Shown: positions 14,908 to 22,777 of the stretch, in pieces
How positions within the stretch are numbered: the first letter of the stretch is position 1
Layout of the letters: the number at the start of each line of letters is the position of its first letter
From: an uncultured Collinsella sp.
GTDB lineage: Bacteria > Actinomycetota > Coriobacteriia > Coriobacteriales > Coriobacteriaceae
DNA length: 26,110 bases
Assembly: GCA_900541045.1 (NCBI GenBank)
Contig: UQID01000030.1
Location: forward strand, 1-26,110
Direction: 5' to 3'
Notes under the pieces: generated by a model
The model's input: only the letters and a program-made list of their open reading frames with translations
Database searches by the model: none
What the model was told of the DNA's origin: nothing
Made by a program: the position numbers and the translations under genes

Positions 14908-15627
14908 CTATATAACCATGACGTAGCGGCTACCGATGTAGTACTGCTTGCCCATCAGGATCGGCTCGCCGTTGGGACCGATAAAGCCGGCGCGCAGATT
15001 AAGCAGCGGATCGTGCGGGGCAATGCCCAGCTCGGCCGCCTGCTCGACGCTGGCGCGAACGGCCTCAACCGTGCGATAGCCAACCGAGACGATCGGCGTT
15101 CCGCCCACGCGCTCTACCTCGGCAAAAATCGATTTGTTCTCAAGATCGTTCGTCAACAGCTCACGGTATGTATCAAACGGCACAAAGATGTTCTCCTCAA
15201 AGATGGGCTCACCGTCGGCGGTACGCACGCGCTTAATGTGCAGCAGCAGCGCATCCTTCGGCAGACCAAAGAATTCCATCTCGTTTTGACGCGCCGGAAC
15301 AATCTGACGATCGACTACGCGCGCACCGGCCTTCATGCCATTATCGGCACACAGCGCGGTAAACGTCTGCAGCGTCGAGGCACGGAACTGACGATTGATG
15401 TGCGGCGTGGCCACAAACGTACCGCGGCCCTGCTGCTTAACCAGATATCCGTCAGAGCACAGCTCCTCAACAGCGCGGCGCACCGTGATGCGGCTCACCT
15501 CGTATTGCTCGGCAAGCTCAAGCTCGGATGGAATGCGCTCCTTGGGTGTATAGACACCCTTTTCAATAGCATCTTTGATTTCATCGTAAATCTGCTGGTA
15601 AAGCGGTGCATTTTTAGGCGCAGGCAT
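14908..15627 (-). CDS. GntR-family regulator, HutC subfamily (GntR-2)
   Basis: This 239-residue HutC-type regulator has a winged helix at about 8-75 (PLYQQIYDEIKDAIEKGVY, RITVRRAVEELCSDGYL, wing QQGRGTFV) and a UTRA domain at about 85-238. It is a paralogue of GntR-1. A 13-bp ACGT-N5-ACGT site lies 38 nt upstream of its start. The same site type occurs at the same distance before the PTS operon and the EamA gene, so it is the best candidate regulator of those genes and of itself. The ligand is unknown; a phosphorylated glycated amino acid or a hexose phosphate would fit. The ribosome binding site is weak (AAGAG). A 145-nt structured repeat follows the stop directly. Confidence 0.88.
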   Translation of the reverse strand: MPAPKNAPLYQQIYDEIKDAIEKGVYTPKERIPSELELAEQYEVSRITVRRAVEELCSDGYLVKQQGRGTFVATPHINRQFRASTLQTFTALCADNGMKAGARVVDRQIVPARQNEMEFFGLPKDALLLHIKRVRTADGEPIFEENIFVPFDTYRELLTNDLENKSIFAEVERVGGTPIVSVGYRTVEAVRASVEQAAELGIAPHDPLLNLRAGFIGPNGEPILMGKQYYIGSRYVMVI

Positions 15628-15660
15628 ATCTGGTCACTCTTATCAAAATATCGAAATAGC

Positions 15661-15697
15661 GAATACGTATATAACGTCTATTCTTATGATACTGCAA
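15661..15697 (-). promoter_or_regulatory. GntR-2 promoter with ACGT-N5-ACGT operator (site A)
   Basis: ACGTATATAACGT at 15665-15677 is framed by GAATA (15661-15665) and TATTC (15679-15683), giving a partly palindromic site. On the minus strand a -35-like TTGCAG precedes a TATATA -10-like box that lies inside the site. Related 13-mers are at 21505-21517 (11 of 13 identical when reversed) and 22778-22790 (11 of 13 when reversed). Confidence 0.6.
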
Positions 15698-15712
15698 TGA
15701 TAAAACGATACA

Positions 15713-15766
15713 CCGAACCTACCAAAAAGGGACAGGTTTATTTTGGTAGCCCTTATCTGGGCAAAT
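15713..15766. repeat. Dispersed CCTGTCCC-loop hairpin repeat
   Basis: This is an inverted near copy of 7304-7357. CTACCAAAA and TTTTGGTAG pair around a loop that holds the GGGACAGG / CCTGTCCC core. The flanking CAGATAAGGGC / GCCCAGAT parts are also shared with the other copy. Confidence 0.65.
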
Positions 15767-15767
15767 G

Positions 15768-15796
15768 AAAAGCCCCTCAAAAGCATCGGGGCTTTT
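15768..15796 (-). terminator. Intrinsic terminator of the YitT-family gene
   Basis: AAAAGCCCC (15768-15776) pairs perfectly with GGGGCTTTT (15788-15796) around an 11-base loop. On the minus strand it follows the YitT gene stop at 15850 and ends in TTTT. It also separates this gene from GntR-2 downstream. Confidence 0.75.
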
Positions 15797-15849
15797 GCGG
15801 GGCTTAGAACCTAGAACATCAAAAGGAGCATCAGCACGACGCTCGCACG

Positions 15850-16857
15850 CTACTTACCGTCATCCTGTTGCAGGCTCTCCTGATCGCTCAGGCGCGCCTG
15901 TCTGGCGGCCATGCGCGCCGGCTTGTCGGGATCGGGTACGGCCGTGGGCATGGGCTCGTCGACATGGCCGCCCCACCAGCCGCCCACAAAGTTGAGCGTG
16001 TGGAACACGTTGATTACGGCGCCGGGGTCCACGTCGCACACCAGCTTGACGATATCCTGGCTCTCGTAGGTCGAGACAACGGTATGCAGCAGGTACATCT
16101 TCTCGCGGCTGTACCCGCCAACAACCTCGGCACAGCTAATGCCGTGCTGAAAATGGTCGACATAGGCGGTCATGATCTCGTCGGCCTTGCGCGTCGTGAT
16201 CTGCAGCGTCACGCGGTCGTAGCGGCGATAGAAACTGTCGATGGTCTTGGTCGAAATAAACTGAAACACGATGGAGTACGCTGCGTTGTCCCAGCCAAAC
16301 ATAAAGCCAAAAATCGCCAGGATAGCGCAGTTAAAGCCAAAGATGACGCCCCAGATAGTCTTGCCCGTGTGGTTAGACACCCACAGCGCGATAAAGTCGG
16401 TGCCGCCGGTCGACGCGCCCGACTTAAGCGCAATGGAAGCGCCCAGACCCGAGACCACACCGCCAAAAATGATGAGCATGATCTTGTCGCCCAAAAACGG
16501 TGCGAAGTGAAAGATGTTGAGGAACAGCGACGAGAGCACGACCTGCGTCATCGAGAAGATGACGAAGCGTTTGCTGATGCCGCTCCAGCACAGAAGCGCC
16601 ACGGGAATATTGAGCGCGAGCATGCCGAGCGAGGTGTCGATATGAACACCGCCGAGCGAGGTAACGCGATCGAGCAGGACCGCGACGCCGGTGAGACCGC
16701 TCGGAAGCAGATCGGCGGGTCGAACGAACGCCTGGATCAGGAAGGTCTGCAGAATGGCGGATATGGTGACCGCCACGGCAGTGATGGCGCGGCGGACGAT
16801 GGTGAGGCGGCCGAGCACGAGCACTCGGTCCGTGAGCTGATCGATGGCGTTCGCCAC
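15850..16857 (-). CDS. YitT-family membrane protein with C-terminal DUF2179 domain
   Basis: This 335-residue protein has about six hydrophobic segments (roughly 20-45, 60-90, 95-120, 120-145, 150-175, 180-205), including the conserved small-residue stretch GGVVSGLGASIALKSGASTGGTDF. That is followed by a soluble C-terminal DUF2179-type domain (about 220-300) and a charged tail. YitT/YqfU/DUF161 proteins are widespread in Firmicutes and Actinobacteria and their transport role is unresolved. The start is a GTG at 16857, chosen because AAAGGAG lies 5 nt upstream; the frame continues to 17265 but overlaps the HAD gene and lacks homology. It is monocistronic, between its own terminator and that of the HAD gene. 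No link with the deglycase genes is evident. Confidence 0.85.
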   Translation of the reverse strand: MANAIDQLTDRVLVLGRLTIVRRAITAVAVTISAILQTFLIQAFVRPADLLPSGLTGVAVLLDRVTSLGGVHIDTSLGMLALNIPVALLCWSGISKRFVIFSMTQVVLSSLFLNIFHFAPFLGDKIMLIIFGGVVSGLGASIALKSGASTGGTDFIALWVSNHTGKTIWGVIFGFNCAILAIFGFMFGWDNAAYSIVFQFISTKTIDSFYRRYDRVTLQITTRKADEIMTAYVDHFQHGISCAEVVGGYSREKMYLLHTVVSTYESQDIVKLVCDVDPGAVINVFHTLNFVGGWWGGHVDEPMPTAVPDPDKPARMAARQARLSDQESLQQDDGK

Positions 16858-16921
16858 GCAGGCTCCTTTCGAAGGCAGATGTAATTGTGGGGCATGCGGC
16901 GATTGTAACAGGAGTAAGAAA

Positions 16922-16960
16922 AAACCACCACGAAGGTGCCTATCCCCTTTGTGGTGGTTT
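16922..16960 (-). terminator. Terminator of the HAD phosphatase gene
   Basis: AAACCACCACGAAGG (16922-16936) pairs with CCTTTGTGGTGGTTT (16946-16960) with one G-T pair. On the minus strand the stem is followed by a T-run. The loop contains CCTATCC. It is a near copy of 4711-4751. Confidence 0.75.
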
Positions 16961-16972
16961 GCGGCAAGATGG

Positions 16973-17602
16973 CTAGATGGCAGAAAGGATGTCGGTGAGG
17001 TTGTCGATGATGGTGTCGGCGGCGGACTGGTCCAGGTTGACGCCTTCGTGCGGACGCAACGCCAGAACGCGGGCGCCGGAGCGCTTGCCCGCCTCGATAC
17101 CCATCGGCGAGTCCTCGATGACCAGGCACTCGGCCGGCTCCACACCCAGCGCTTCCATGGCGCGCAGGTAGATTTCGGGATCGGGCTTAAACGCGCTGCA
17201 CTCGTGGCCGCTGATGGTGTAGTCCAACACGTCGGCAATACCGGCGATGTCCACCAGCTCGTCAATCAGCTCGCGATAGGACGAGCTCGCGATGGCACAC
17301 TTCACGCCGCGCTCGTGCAGTTCGCGCATCACCGGCTCTGTCTGCTCGTTGAGCAGCTCGGCATACGGAACGGGATGGACCGGGCTGTAGACCTGCTTGT
17401 ACTCCACGCGCAGGCGCTCGCGCAACTCAACATCGTCGGGCACCAGCGCCTGCCAAATGGCCGGCTCGTTAGACCCCGAAAGATCGGGGATCTCGTCAAA
17501 GTGGAAGCCCTTCTCCTCCATAAACGCCACGCGGCGGCGGTTGTAGAACCACTCGGTATCGACCAGCACGCCATCCATATCAAACAGCACTGCCTTGATC
17601 AT
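16973..17602 (-). CDS. HAD-superfamily phosphatase, beta-phosphoglucomutase-like
   Basis: This 209-residue HAD hydrolase of subfamily IA has the nucleophile motif DMDGVLVDT (D8 nucleophile, D10 acid/base) at the N-terminus. A helical cap follows (about 18-85), then motif II in CAIASSS, the lysine of AFKPDPEIY and the acidic motif IV VIEDSPMGIEAG. Likely substrates are small sugar phosphates, but the family does not allow a precise call. The ATG at 17602 is chosen because GAGGAG lies 6 nt upstream; the ATG at 17608 directly abuts that site. It follows the SIS-2 gene on the same strand but a strong terminator (17626-17656) separates them. A role in hexose-phosphate handling is possible but unsupported. 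Confidence 0.87.
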   Translation of the reverse strand: MIKAVLFDMDGVLVDTEWFYNRRRVAFMEEKGFHFDEIPDLSGSNEPAIWQALVPDDVELRERLRVEYKQVYSPVHPVPYAELLNEQTEPVMRELHERGVKCAIASSSYRELIDELVDIAGIADVLDYTISGHECSAFKPDPEIYLRAMEALGVEPAECLVIEDSPMGIEAGKRSGARVLALRPHEGVNLDQSAADTIIDNLTDILSAI

Positions 17603-17622
17603 ACGCATCTCCTCTCAAGAGC

Positions 17623-17656
17623 AAAAAAGGGGACGGGCGTAAACCCCATCCCCTTT
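17623..17656 (-). terminator. Intrinsic terminator at the end of the PTS/SIS-2 operon
   Basis: AAAGGGG (17626-17632) pairs with CCCCTTT (17650-17656), with GGG / CCC pairing inside. On the minus strand the stem runs into six T residues (complement of 17623-17628). It stands 32 nt after the SIS-2 stop and before the HAD gene. Confidence 0.85.
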
Positions 17657-17687
17657 CAATCAACCCGTAAGGTTTACTTACTTGTGA

Positions 17688-18671
17688 TTAGTAGGAAAGC
17701 TTCCACATGTAGCGACGCATGGTCAGCGGGTGCTGACGGGCCTCGGCGATCTGGTTGCCGTACTCGCGCATAACGGCGAGGTGCAGCAGCGGGTTGAAGT
17801 AGGTGATGACGCTCGCCGGCACGGCGTCGGCCAGACCGTAGTCCTTGGAGTCGATCAGAGCGACCTTGGCGCCCATGCGCTCAAGGAAGGTGAGGGCGCG
17901 GGCGTCCATCGGACGGGTAGCACCATCGGACATGAAGAAGACGTAGGGCTTACCCTCGGTGGAAACCTCGAACGGGCCGTGGAAGTACTCGCCGGTGTTG
18001 TAGGCGGCGGCGTCGATCCACTGCATCTCGGTGAACAGGAAGGCGGCGTGAGAGTAGGCCATCTTCTCGGAGGCACCGGAAGCCATGAAGTAGATCATCT
18101 TGTCGTCCTTGAAGTCCTCAGCGAACTTCTTGGCAAGCTTCGTGCAGTGCTGAGCGGCGTTCTCGCACAGGTCGAAGATGTTGGTGAGGCCGGTGATCAT
18201 ATCCTCGTAGTGATCATAGCCCTCGGTCTGCTGAAGGATCTCGAGAGCGAGAGCGATGGCGTAGCCAGGCTTCTCGGCCTTGGCGGCATAGTTGGCGTGG
18301 AAGCCGTGGACGATGACGTGGTCGGCGTCGACGGTCAGAGCGGAGCCAGCCTTGTTGGTGAGGGAGACGACCGGGCAGTTGTGCTTCTTGGCGGTCTTGT
18401 TGGCCTCGACGGTCTCGGGCGTGGAGCCACCGAGGGAGCAGGTGATCACGAAGGTGTGCTCGTTGACCCAGGAAGGCGTGTCGTAGTTGAACTCGTTAGC
18501 GGTGAAGATCTGAACGTTCAGTTTGTCCGTGTTGTTGGCCAGGAAGTACTTGGCGGGGTACAGGTCGGACATGGAAGCACCGCAGCCGACGAAGGCGACA
18601 CTGTGGATCTCGTGGTTGGACAGGACGTCAGCGACGATCTGCTTAGGGAGGTTAAGGTCGATCTCGTACAT
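17688..18671 (-). CDS. SIS-domain sugar-phosphate deglycase, FrlB/GfrE-F-like (SIS-2)
   Basis: This 327-residue two-SIS-domain protein has VAFVGCGAS (25-33), a phosphate loop SLGGSTPE (79-86), and TGEYFHGPFE (226-235) with E228 and H231 in the deglycase/isomerase active-site motif. The end RRYMWKLSY matches SIS-3. It is the last gene of the PTS cluster (EIIAB-EIIC-EIID-SIS-2), so it most probably acts on the phosphorylated sugar or glycated amino acid that the PTS imports. The ATG at 18671 is chosen: AAAGGA lies 9 nt upstream, whereas the ATG at 18680 abuts it. A 199-nt gap with two hairpins separates it from EIID, which may lower or separate its expression. The reaction is inferred from the family and context. 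Confidence 0.82.
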   Translation of the reverse strand: MYEIDLNLPKQIVADVLSNHEIHSVAFVGCGASMSDLYPAKYFLANNTDKLNVQIFTANEFNYDTPSWVNEHTFVITCSLGGSTPETVEANKTAKKHNCPVVSLTNKAGSALTVDADHVIVHGFHANYAAKAEKPGYAIALALEILQQTEGYDHYEDMITGLTNIFDLCENAAQHCTKLAKKFAEDFKDDKMIYFMASGASEKMAYSHAAFLFTEMQWIDAAAYNTGEYFHGPFEVSTEGKPYVFFMSDGATRPMDARALTFLERMGAKVALIDSKDYGLADAVPASVITYFNPLLHLAVMREYGNQIAEARQHPLTMRRYMWKLSY

Positions 18672-18761
18672 CTGACACATTCCTTTCGATTTTTGCGGCG
18701 CCACATTGCCGGGCGCTCGCAGGGTTACCGTGATTTGGACCGAGTCGCCGGCCCGTTGAGG

Positions 18762-18792
18762 ATGCGACAAAGGGACTGTCCCATTGTCGCAT
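18762..18792. repeat. Perfect hairpin with GGGACTGTCCC core
   Basis: ATGCGACAA (18762-18770) pairs with TTGTCGCAT (18784-18792). The loop is itself a GGGAC-T-GTCCC palindrome. It belongs with the other stem-loops whose loops carry GGGACAG / CTGTCCC. It lies in the transcribed gap between EIID and SIS-2. Confidence 0.7.
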
Positions 18793-18805
18793 TTTGGGGA
18801 TGGAA

Positions 18806-18836
18806 GCCTGCCTGGGGTATGGGATGCCAGGCAGGC
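18806..18836 (-). terminator. Hairpin after EIID, possible attenuator or RNA-stability element
   Basis: GCCTGCCTGG (18806-18815) pairs perfectly with CCAGGCAGGC (18827-18836). It stands about 35 nt after the EIID stop. On the minus strand no T-run follows closely, so full termination is doubtful; partial termination or 3' protection of the upstream mRNA is more plausible. Confidence 0.5.
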
Positions 18837-18870
18837 CCCCGGGGGAAAGCGGTTAGACGCTTGGTCGCGA

Positions 18871-19704
18871 CTAGGCCAGGATGCCGGCCGCGGAGAGGGC
18901 GATGCCGCCCACGATGGCGATCACGAGAAGCCAACCGGTGTTGACGTTCTTCTTGATGAGCCAGTACATAAGGCCAGTGAGGCCAAGGGAGATCATCTGG
19001 GGCATCATGCCGTCCAGGATGTCCTGGATAACGACGGTGCCCTCAGCGAACTGCAACGGGGTGGTGGCGCCGATCAGCGTGGCGATCATGCCGCCCACGG
19101 ACATAAGACCCACGATGCCGCAGACATACATGAGCTTCTCCATGAGGTCGCCGCCCTGGAGCTTGCTCAGGTACTGGTGGCCGCCCTGATAACCCATCTT
19201 GGCAGCGAACCAAGTGATCAGCACGGAGGGGACGATGGAGATGAGCATGGCCAGGATCGGGCCCATGATGGAGCCCTGCTGAGCCAGCTGAACGCCCAGA
19301 CCAAAGGCGATGACGCGGATGGTGCCCTGGAAGAAGGAGTCACCGATACCGGAAAGCGGGCCCATGAGGGAGGTCTTGACCGCGTTGATCGAATCGGGGT
19401 CGAAGTTCTCGGGATCCTTGGCGTACTCCTCCTCCATGGAAGCGGAGAGGCCCAGGATGAAGGCGCTCGTCTGCGGGGTGCAGTTGTAGAACGCCATGTG
19501 ACGGTGGTAGGCCTCTTTCTTAGCAGCGAGCTGCTTGGGGTCGGACTCATCCGGATAGAGGCGGTCGAGCGTGGGAACCATGCCGTAGAGGAAGCCCATG
19601 TTCATCTGACGCTCGTAGTTCCAAGAGGCCTGGATGGCCCAGGAGCGCCAGAAGAACTGGCTGACCTTCTTGTTCAGGGACACGTCCTTGGTTGCGGTTG
19701 CCAT
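18871..19704 (-). CDS. PTS system, mannose family, EIID component
   Basis: This 277-residue protein is the EIID membrane subunit of a Man-family PTS, which with EIIC forms the sugar channel. The N-terminal cytosolic part contains the conserved WNYERQMNMGFLYGMVP stretch (about 27-43) and the GLSASMEEEYA region, followed by TSLMGPLSGIGDSFFQGTIR. Hydrophobic helices fill the C-terminal half. The ATG at 19704 has GGAGGA 7 nt upstream, and this site begins right after the EIIC stop, leaving a 13-nt gap. The longer frame to 19821 lies inside EIIC. Substrate cannot be deduced from EIID alone; the SIS neighbours point to a glycated amino acid or amino sugar. Confidence 0.93.
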   Translation of the reverse strand: MATATKDVSLNKKVSQFFWRSWAIQASWNYERQMNMGFLYGMVPTLDRLYPDESDPKQLAAKKEAYHRHMAFYNCTPQTSAFILGLSASMEEEYAKDPENFDPDSINAVKTSLMGPLSGIGDSFFQGTIRVIAFGLGVQLAQQGSIMGPILAMLISIVPSVLITWFAAKMGYQGGHQYLSKLQGGDLMEKLMYVCGIVGLMSVGGMIATLIGATTPLQFAEGTVVIQDILDGMMPQMISLGLTGLMYWLIKKNVNTGWLLVIAIVGGIALSAAGILA

Positions 19705-19717
19705 AGTGTGTTCCTCC

Positions 19718-20512
19718 TTAGTCTTCGTCGTCTTCGAGCGGATCGTAGTCGGAATCGACACCGGCAGCTGCATGGGAACCGTTGAACTTGAAGCCCATGA
19801 AGACGATAGCCAGGCACACACCGATCAGAGCGACCGCGATGACGGACAGGTTGAGGTAGGCGGCGAGCAGGAAACCGATGAACAGGAACGGGGTCATGCC
19901 CTTCTTGATCATCATGGTGAGCAGCAGGGCCAAGCCGTAGGCGGTCATGATCTTGGTCGAGACGTTCAGACCAACGGACAGCCACTCGGGAACCATGTTG
20001 ACGATGGCCTGGACCAGGTCGGTGCCGACAAAGACGGCCAGGAAGATCGGCAGGAAGTACATGATGGCGTACAGACCGGAGCCGGCGCAGATGTGCATAC
20101 GGTAGGCGGTCTTGAACTTGCCGTTATCGATCGCGCTATCGGCCACGTGGGTGAGGGCGGCGATGATGGAACGGAACACGATGCCGAGGAGCTGACCCAG
20201 GACGGCGACCGGGATGGCGATCGTCATGGCGGTCTCGGCGGAAGCATCGGTCAGGCACGCAAAGGCAGCGGCCACGATGCCGCCCAGGACCATATCGGGC
20301 GGAACGGCGGCGCCGACCTGCACCAGGCCCATGGACACGAGCTCGACGGCGGCACCGACGGCAAGGCCGGTGGGCACATCGCCCAGCAGCAGACCGACGA
20401 GCGTAGCGCCAACGAGGGGCTGCTCGAAGTTAAGACGACCGAGCAGGCGGGAGTCCCACATGCAGAACACGCCGACGAGGCCGACGAGCACCGCACTGAT
20501 GAACGTATTCAT
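19718..20512 (-). CDS. PTS system, mannose/sorbose family, EIIC component
   Basis: This 264-residue integral membrane protein matches EIIC of the Man family: many hydrophobic helices, the N-terminal SRLLGRLNFEQPLVGATLVG region with GLLLGDVPTGLAVGAAVELV, and a C-terminal acidic tail (YDPLEDDED). It forms the translocation path with EIID. AAAGGAGA precedes the ATG at a 6-nt spacing. It sits 36 nt downstream of EIIAB and 13 nt upstream of EIID, in one operon. The acidic C-terminal tail extends past the last helix and has no assigned role. Confidence 0.93.
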   Translation of the reverse strand: MNTFISAVLVGLVGVFCMWDSRLLGRLNFEQPLVGATLVGLLLGDVPTGLAVGAAVELVSMGLVQVGAAVPPDMVLGGIVAAAFACLTDASAETAMTIAIPVAVLGQLLGIVFRSIIAALTHVADSAIDNGKFKTAYRMHICAGSGLYAIMYFLPIFLAVFVGTDLVQAIVNMVPEWLSVGLNVSTKIMTAYGLALLLTMMIKKGMTPFLFIGFLLAAYLNLSVIAVALIGVCLAIVFMGFKFNGSHAAAGVDSDYDPLEDDED

Positions 20513-20548
20513 ACCCTTCTCCTTTCAGTCAGGCAAAAGCCTGGTTGA

Positions 20549-21472
20549 TTACAGCTTGGCGTCGATGTCGACGCTCTGATACGTAGGGGTCTGCTGGACA
20601 TAGAGCTTGATGCCCATGTCGAGCAGCTGGTTGACGTCGGCCTTCTGGGTGGCGTCGAGGAAGACGGAGCTGTCCTTGCCGCCAATCTGATCGGCACCGT
20701 CGTGGTTGGCGGTGGCGCCCAGGTTGATGGCGTCGAGCTTGTAGCCCTGGCAGAACTGCAGCATCTCGGCCGTGTTGCCAAAGACGAACATGACGCGCTC
20801 GCCGAGGGTGTTGAGCTTGTCCATCTTGGCGAGGGCGCGCTCGACGGTGAAGACGTTCAGGCGCACGCCCTGGGGCTTGGCCAGCTTAAGAGCGCCCTTC
20901 TTGATGTCATCGTTGGCGGCGGCGTTGTCGACGACGATGATGCGCTCGGCCTGAACCTTGGTGGTCCAGGTAAAGACGACCTGGCCGTGCAGCAGACGGT
21001 AGTCAAGACGTGCGAGGACGATCTTGGCGGGACCGGAGCTGTGACGGGGCGCCTTGGCCTTCTTGGCGGGAGCCGCGGCGGGCTGGGCCGGTGCGTTGGG
21101 GTTGGTCAGACCGTTGCGGGCCTCGTTGATGAGGGCCGCGAGCTCGGCGCCCTCGACGGGGACGGGGCTCATAGCGAGCGTGAGCGCCAGCGGGATGTTG
21201 AAACCGCTGACAACCGTGAACTTCGTGCCGTTCTTGGAAAGCTCGACCATGTTGTTGTTGACCGAGCTGCCGAGCATATCGGTCAGCACATAGACGGTGT
21301 CGTCCGCGTTGAACGTGGCGATCATGGCGTCCACCTTATTGGTGATGGGCTCCTTGTCGTCACGAGCAAGCGACACGACATGGACGTTCGACACGTCGCC
21401 GAGAACCATCTCGAGCGTGTCTTTGGCGCCTGCGGCCAGGCCGCCATGAGATGCGAGAATGATCTGATTCAT
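20549..21472 (-). CDS. PTS system, mannose family, fused EIIAB component
   Basis: This 307-residue fused protein passes phosphate from HPr to the incoming substrate. The EIIA domain (about 1-125) has the phosphorylated histidine in ASHGGLA (H9) and the TDMLGSSVNN stretch. A Pro/Ala/Lys linker (about 124-147) leads to the EIIB domain (about 148-307), with its phospho-histidine in LDYRLLHGQV (H162). The order A-linker-B is that of ManX-type proteins. It is the first gene of the operon, with AGGAGGAGG 5 nt before the ATG and a perfect TATAAT -10 box plus operator site B upstream. In the related Gfr system EIIA and EIIB are separate proteins. The complete set here (AB, C, D) makes a functional transporter likely. 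Confidence 0.94.
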   Translation of the reverse strand: MNQIILASHGGLAAGAKDTLEMVLGDVSNVHVVSLARDDKEPITNKVDAMIATFNADDTVYVLTDMLGSSVNNNMVELSKNGTKFTVVSGFNIPLALTLAMSPVPVEGAELAALINEARNGLTNPNAPAQPAAAPAKKAKAPRHSSGPAKIVLARLDYRLLHGQVVFTWTTKVQAERIIVVDNAAANDDIKKGALKLAKPQGVRLNVFTVERALAKMDKLNTLGERVMFVFGNTAEMLQFCQGYKLDAINLGATANHDGADQIGGKDSSVFLDATQKADVNQLLDMGIKLYVQQTPTYQSVDIDAKL

Positions 21473-21498
21473 CTTGCCTCCTCCTTTTCGTTATGGTC

Positions 21499-21528
21499 AT
21501 TATAACGTCTTATACGTCGCTTATATTG
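21499..21528 (-). promoter_or_regulatory. PTS operon promoter with ACGT-N5-ACGT operator (site B)
   Basis: On the minus strand a perfect TATAAT (complement of 21499-21504) directly abuts ACGTCTTATACGT (21505-21517), placing the operator between -10 and -35. The -35 is poor. The site ends 33 nt upstream of the EIIAB ATG, and its reverse complement matches site A at 11 of 13 positions. This layout fits repression. Confidence 0.65.
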
Positions 21529-21655
21529 CTAATTAGTATAAAGACCGTTCGCGGGTGAAAATCGACCGTTGACGGGTTTAACGTACTTGAAACGTTAGGG
21601 CCGGGTAGGCCGGCGCTGGCTGGATAACCCCAGGTCAGACCCTGCACGCAATCCT

Positions 21656-22738
21656 CTATCGCACGAAGTACCAGGGGCTTTCCTGCACGGTGGGTTCCAG
21701 CGCAATGCCGGTGCGCTCCTTAAACAGATCCATGTCCTGCGATTTCTCCGTCCACCACGCGTTGGGCTTAAAGGTCATGCTCTCAATGACATGACCGACA
21801 AACACACTGTTGCGCAGCTTAGAGAAGTCGGTGTTCATAATCAGGATGGACGCGAGCACCAGCACGATGCCCAGGACTTTGATCGCGCCGGCGGGCTCGG
21901 CGTAGACACCAATGCCCAGCAGTACGGTGACGACCGTCTCGAATGACATTACGACGGGAACTTTCGATGTCTCGAGCCCCATGGACAGACCCTGCATATA
22001 TAAGATGTAAGCCACGGCTGTGGGGATGAGTCCAAAGCCAAGGAACAGCAGCAGCAGCTGTGGCGACATTGCCGCGGCGACATCCGGCCACGGAGCCGCG
22101 ATAGCCGCCATAACCGCACCGCCAAAAACAAAGCCCCAAAACGTGACAGCCAGCGGGTGGACCGTCTTGGTTGCTATCCGGCTAAACACCGCGAGCGACG
22201 CACCACAAAGACCTGCAATCACGCCCGACGTGACGCCCCAAACCGAAAAATGGAAACCGGAAAGGTCGCCATTGGTCACTGCAAGCACGCAGCCAACGAT
22301 GTTAAAGACAATGGCAACGAGCTTGTTGGGGGTCACGTCCTCGCGATAAAGCACGCGTCCGAGCACGACGCCAAACACCGGCGAGGTGTAGAGCAGCACC
22401 GAGGCCGTGGACATGCCGACCTCGCCCATGCACTCGTAATAGCAGGTGTTGGCGGCGGCCAGACCGACGATACCGACAAGCGCGCAGGGGACGAGCTCTT
22501 TGGGGCTTGCCTTGAACAGGGCCAGCGGACCCTGAGCCACGGTAGACCCCTCACCCGGACGGCAGCCCATAAACATCAGGACCGGTGCCAAGATAAGCGC
22601 TCCGACCAACAAGCGAAAGGCAGCCATGCTCTGGGATGAAACGCCCATGGCCGAGATGCCGTTTACAAAGATTCCGATGCTGCCCCACATAAGCGCGGCG
22701 ACCAGCACCAGCACATAGCCCAGATTGCTTTTCTTCAA
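21656..22738 (-). CDS. EamA/DMT-family transporter with a cytosolic C-terminal tail
   Basis: This 360-residue member of the drug/metabolite transporter superfamily has ten predicted helices in two EamA repeats (about 1-150 and 165-310). MWGSIGIFVNG and the SVLLYTSPVFGVVLGRVLYRED stretch typify the first repeat; VMSFETVVTVLLGIGVYAE typifies the second. EamA proteins often export amino acids or other metabolites. The start is a TTG at 22738 preceded by GAGGAGG at a 5-nt spacing; a GTG at 22774 would put coding sequence next to the operator and has no ribosome site. About 45 residues after the last helix (ending ESPWYFVR) form an unusual hydrophilic tail. It shares an operator motif with the PTS operon, so export of an amino acid freed by deglycation is a reasonable hypothesis. 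Confidence 0.87.
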   Translation of the reverse strand: MKKSNLGYVLVLVAALMWGSIGIFVNGISAMGVSSQSMAAFRLLVGALILAPVLMFMGCRPGEGSTVAQGPLALFKASPKELVPCALVGIVGLAAANTCYYECMGEVGMSTASVLLYTSPVFGVVLGRVLYREDVTPNKLVAIVFNIVGCVLAVTNGDLSGFHFSVWGVTSGVIAGLCGASLAVFSRIATKTVHPLAVTFWGFVFGGAVMAAIAAPWPDVAAAMSPQLLLLFLGFGLIPTAVAYILYMQGLSMGLETSKVPVVMSFETVVTVLLGIGVYAEPAGAIKVLGIVLVLASILIMNTDFSKLRNSVFVGHVIESMTFKPNAWWTEKSQDMDLFKERTGIALEPTVQESPWYFVR

Positions 22739-22777
22739 CGCAGCCTCCTCGGTATTGTTTCCAATATGTTTCACACT

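Noticed and set aside
16973..17602. HAD phosphatase as part of the PTS/deglycase operon
   Set aside because: It is on the same strand, but a strong T6 terminator at 17623-17656 separates it from SIS-2. No shared operator motif was found.
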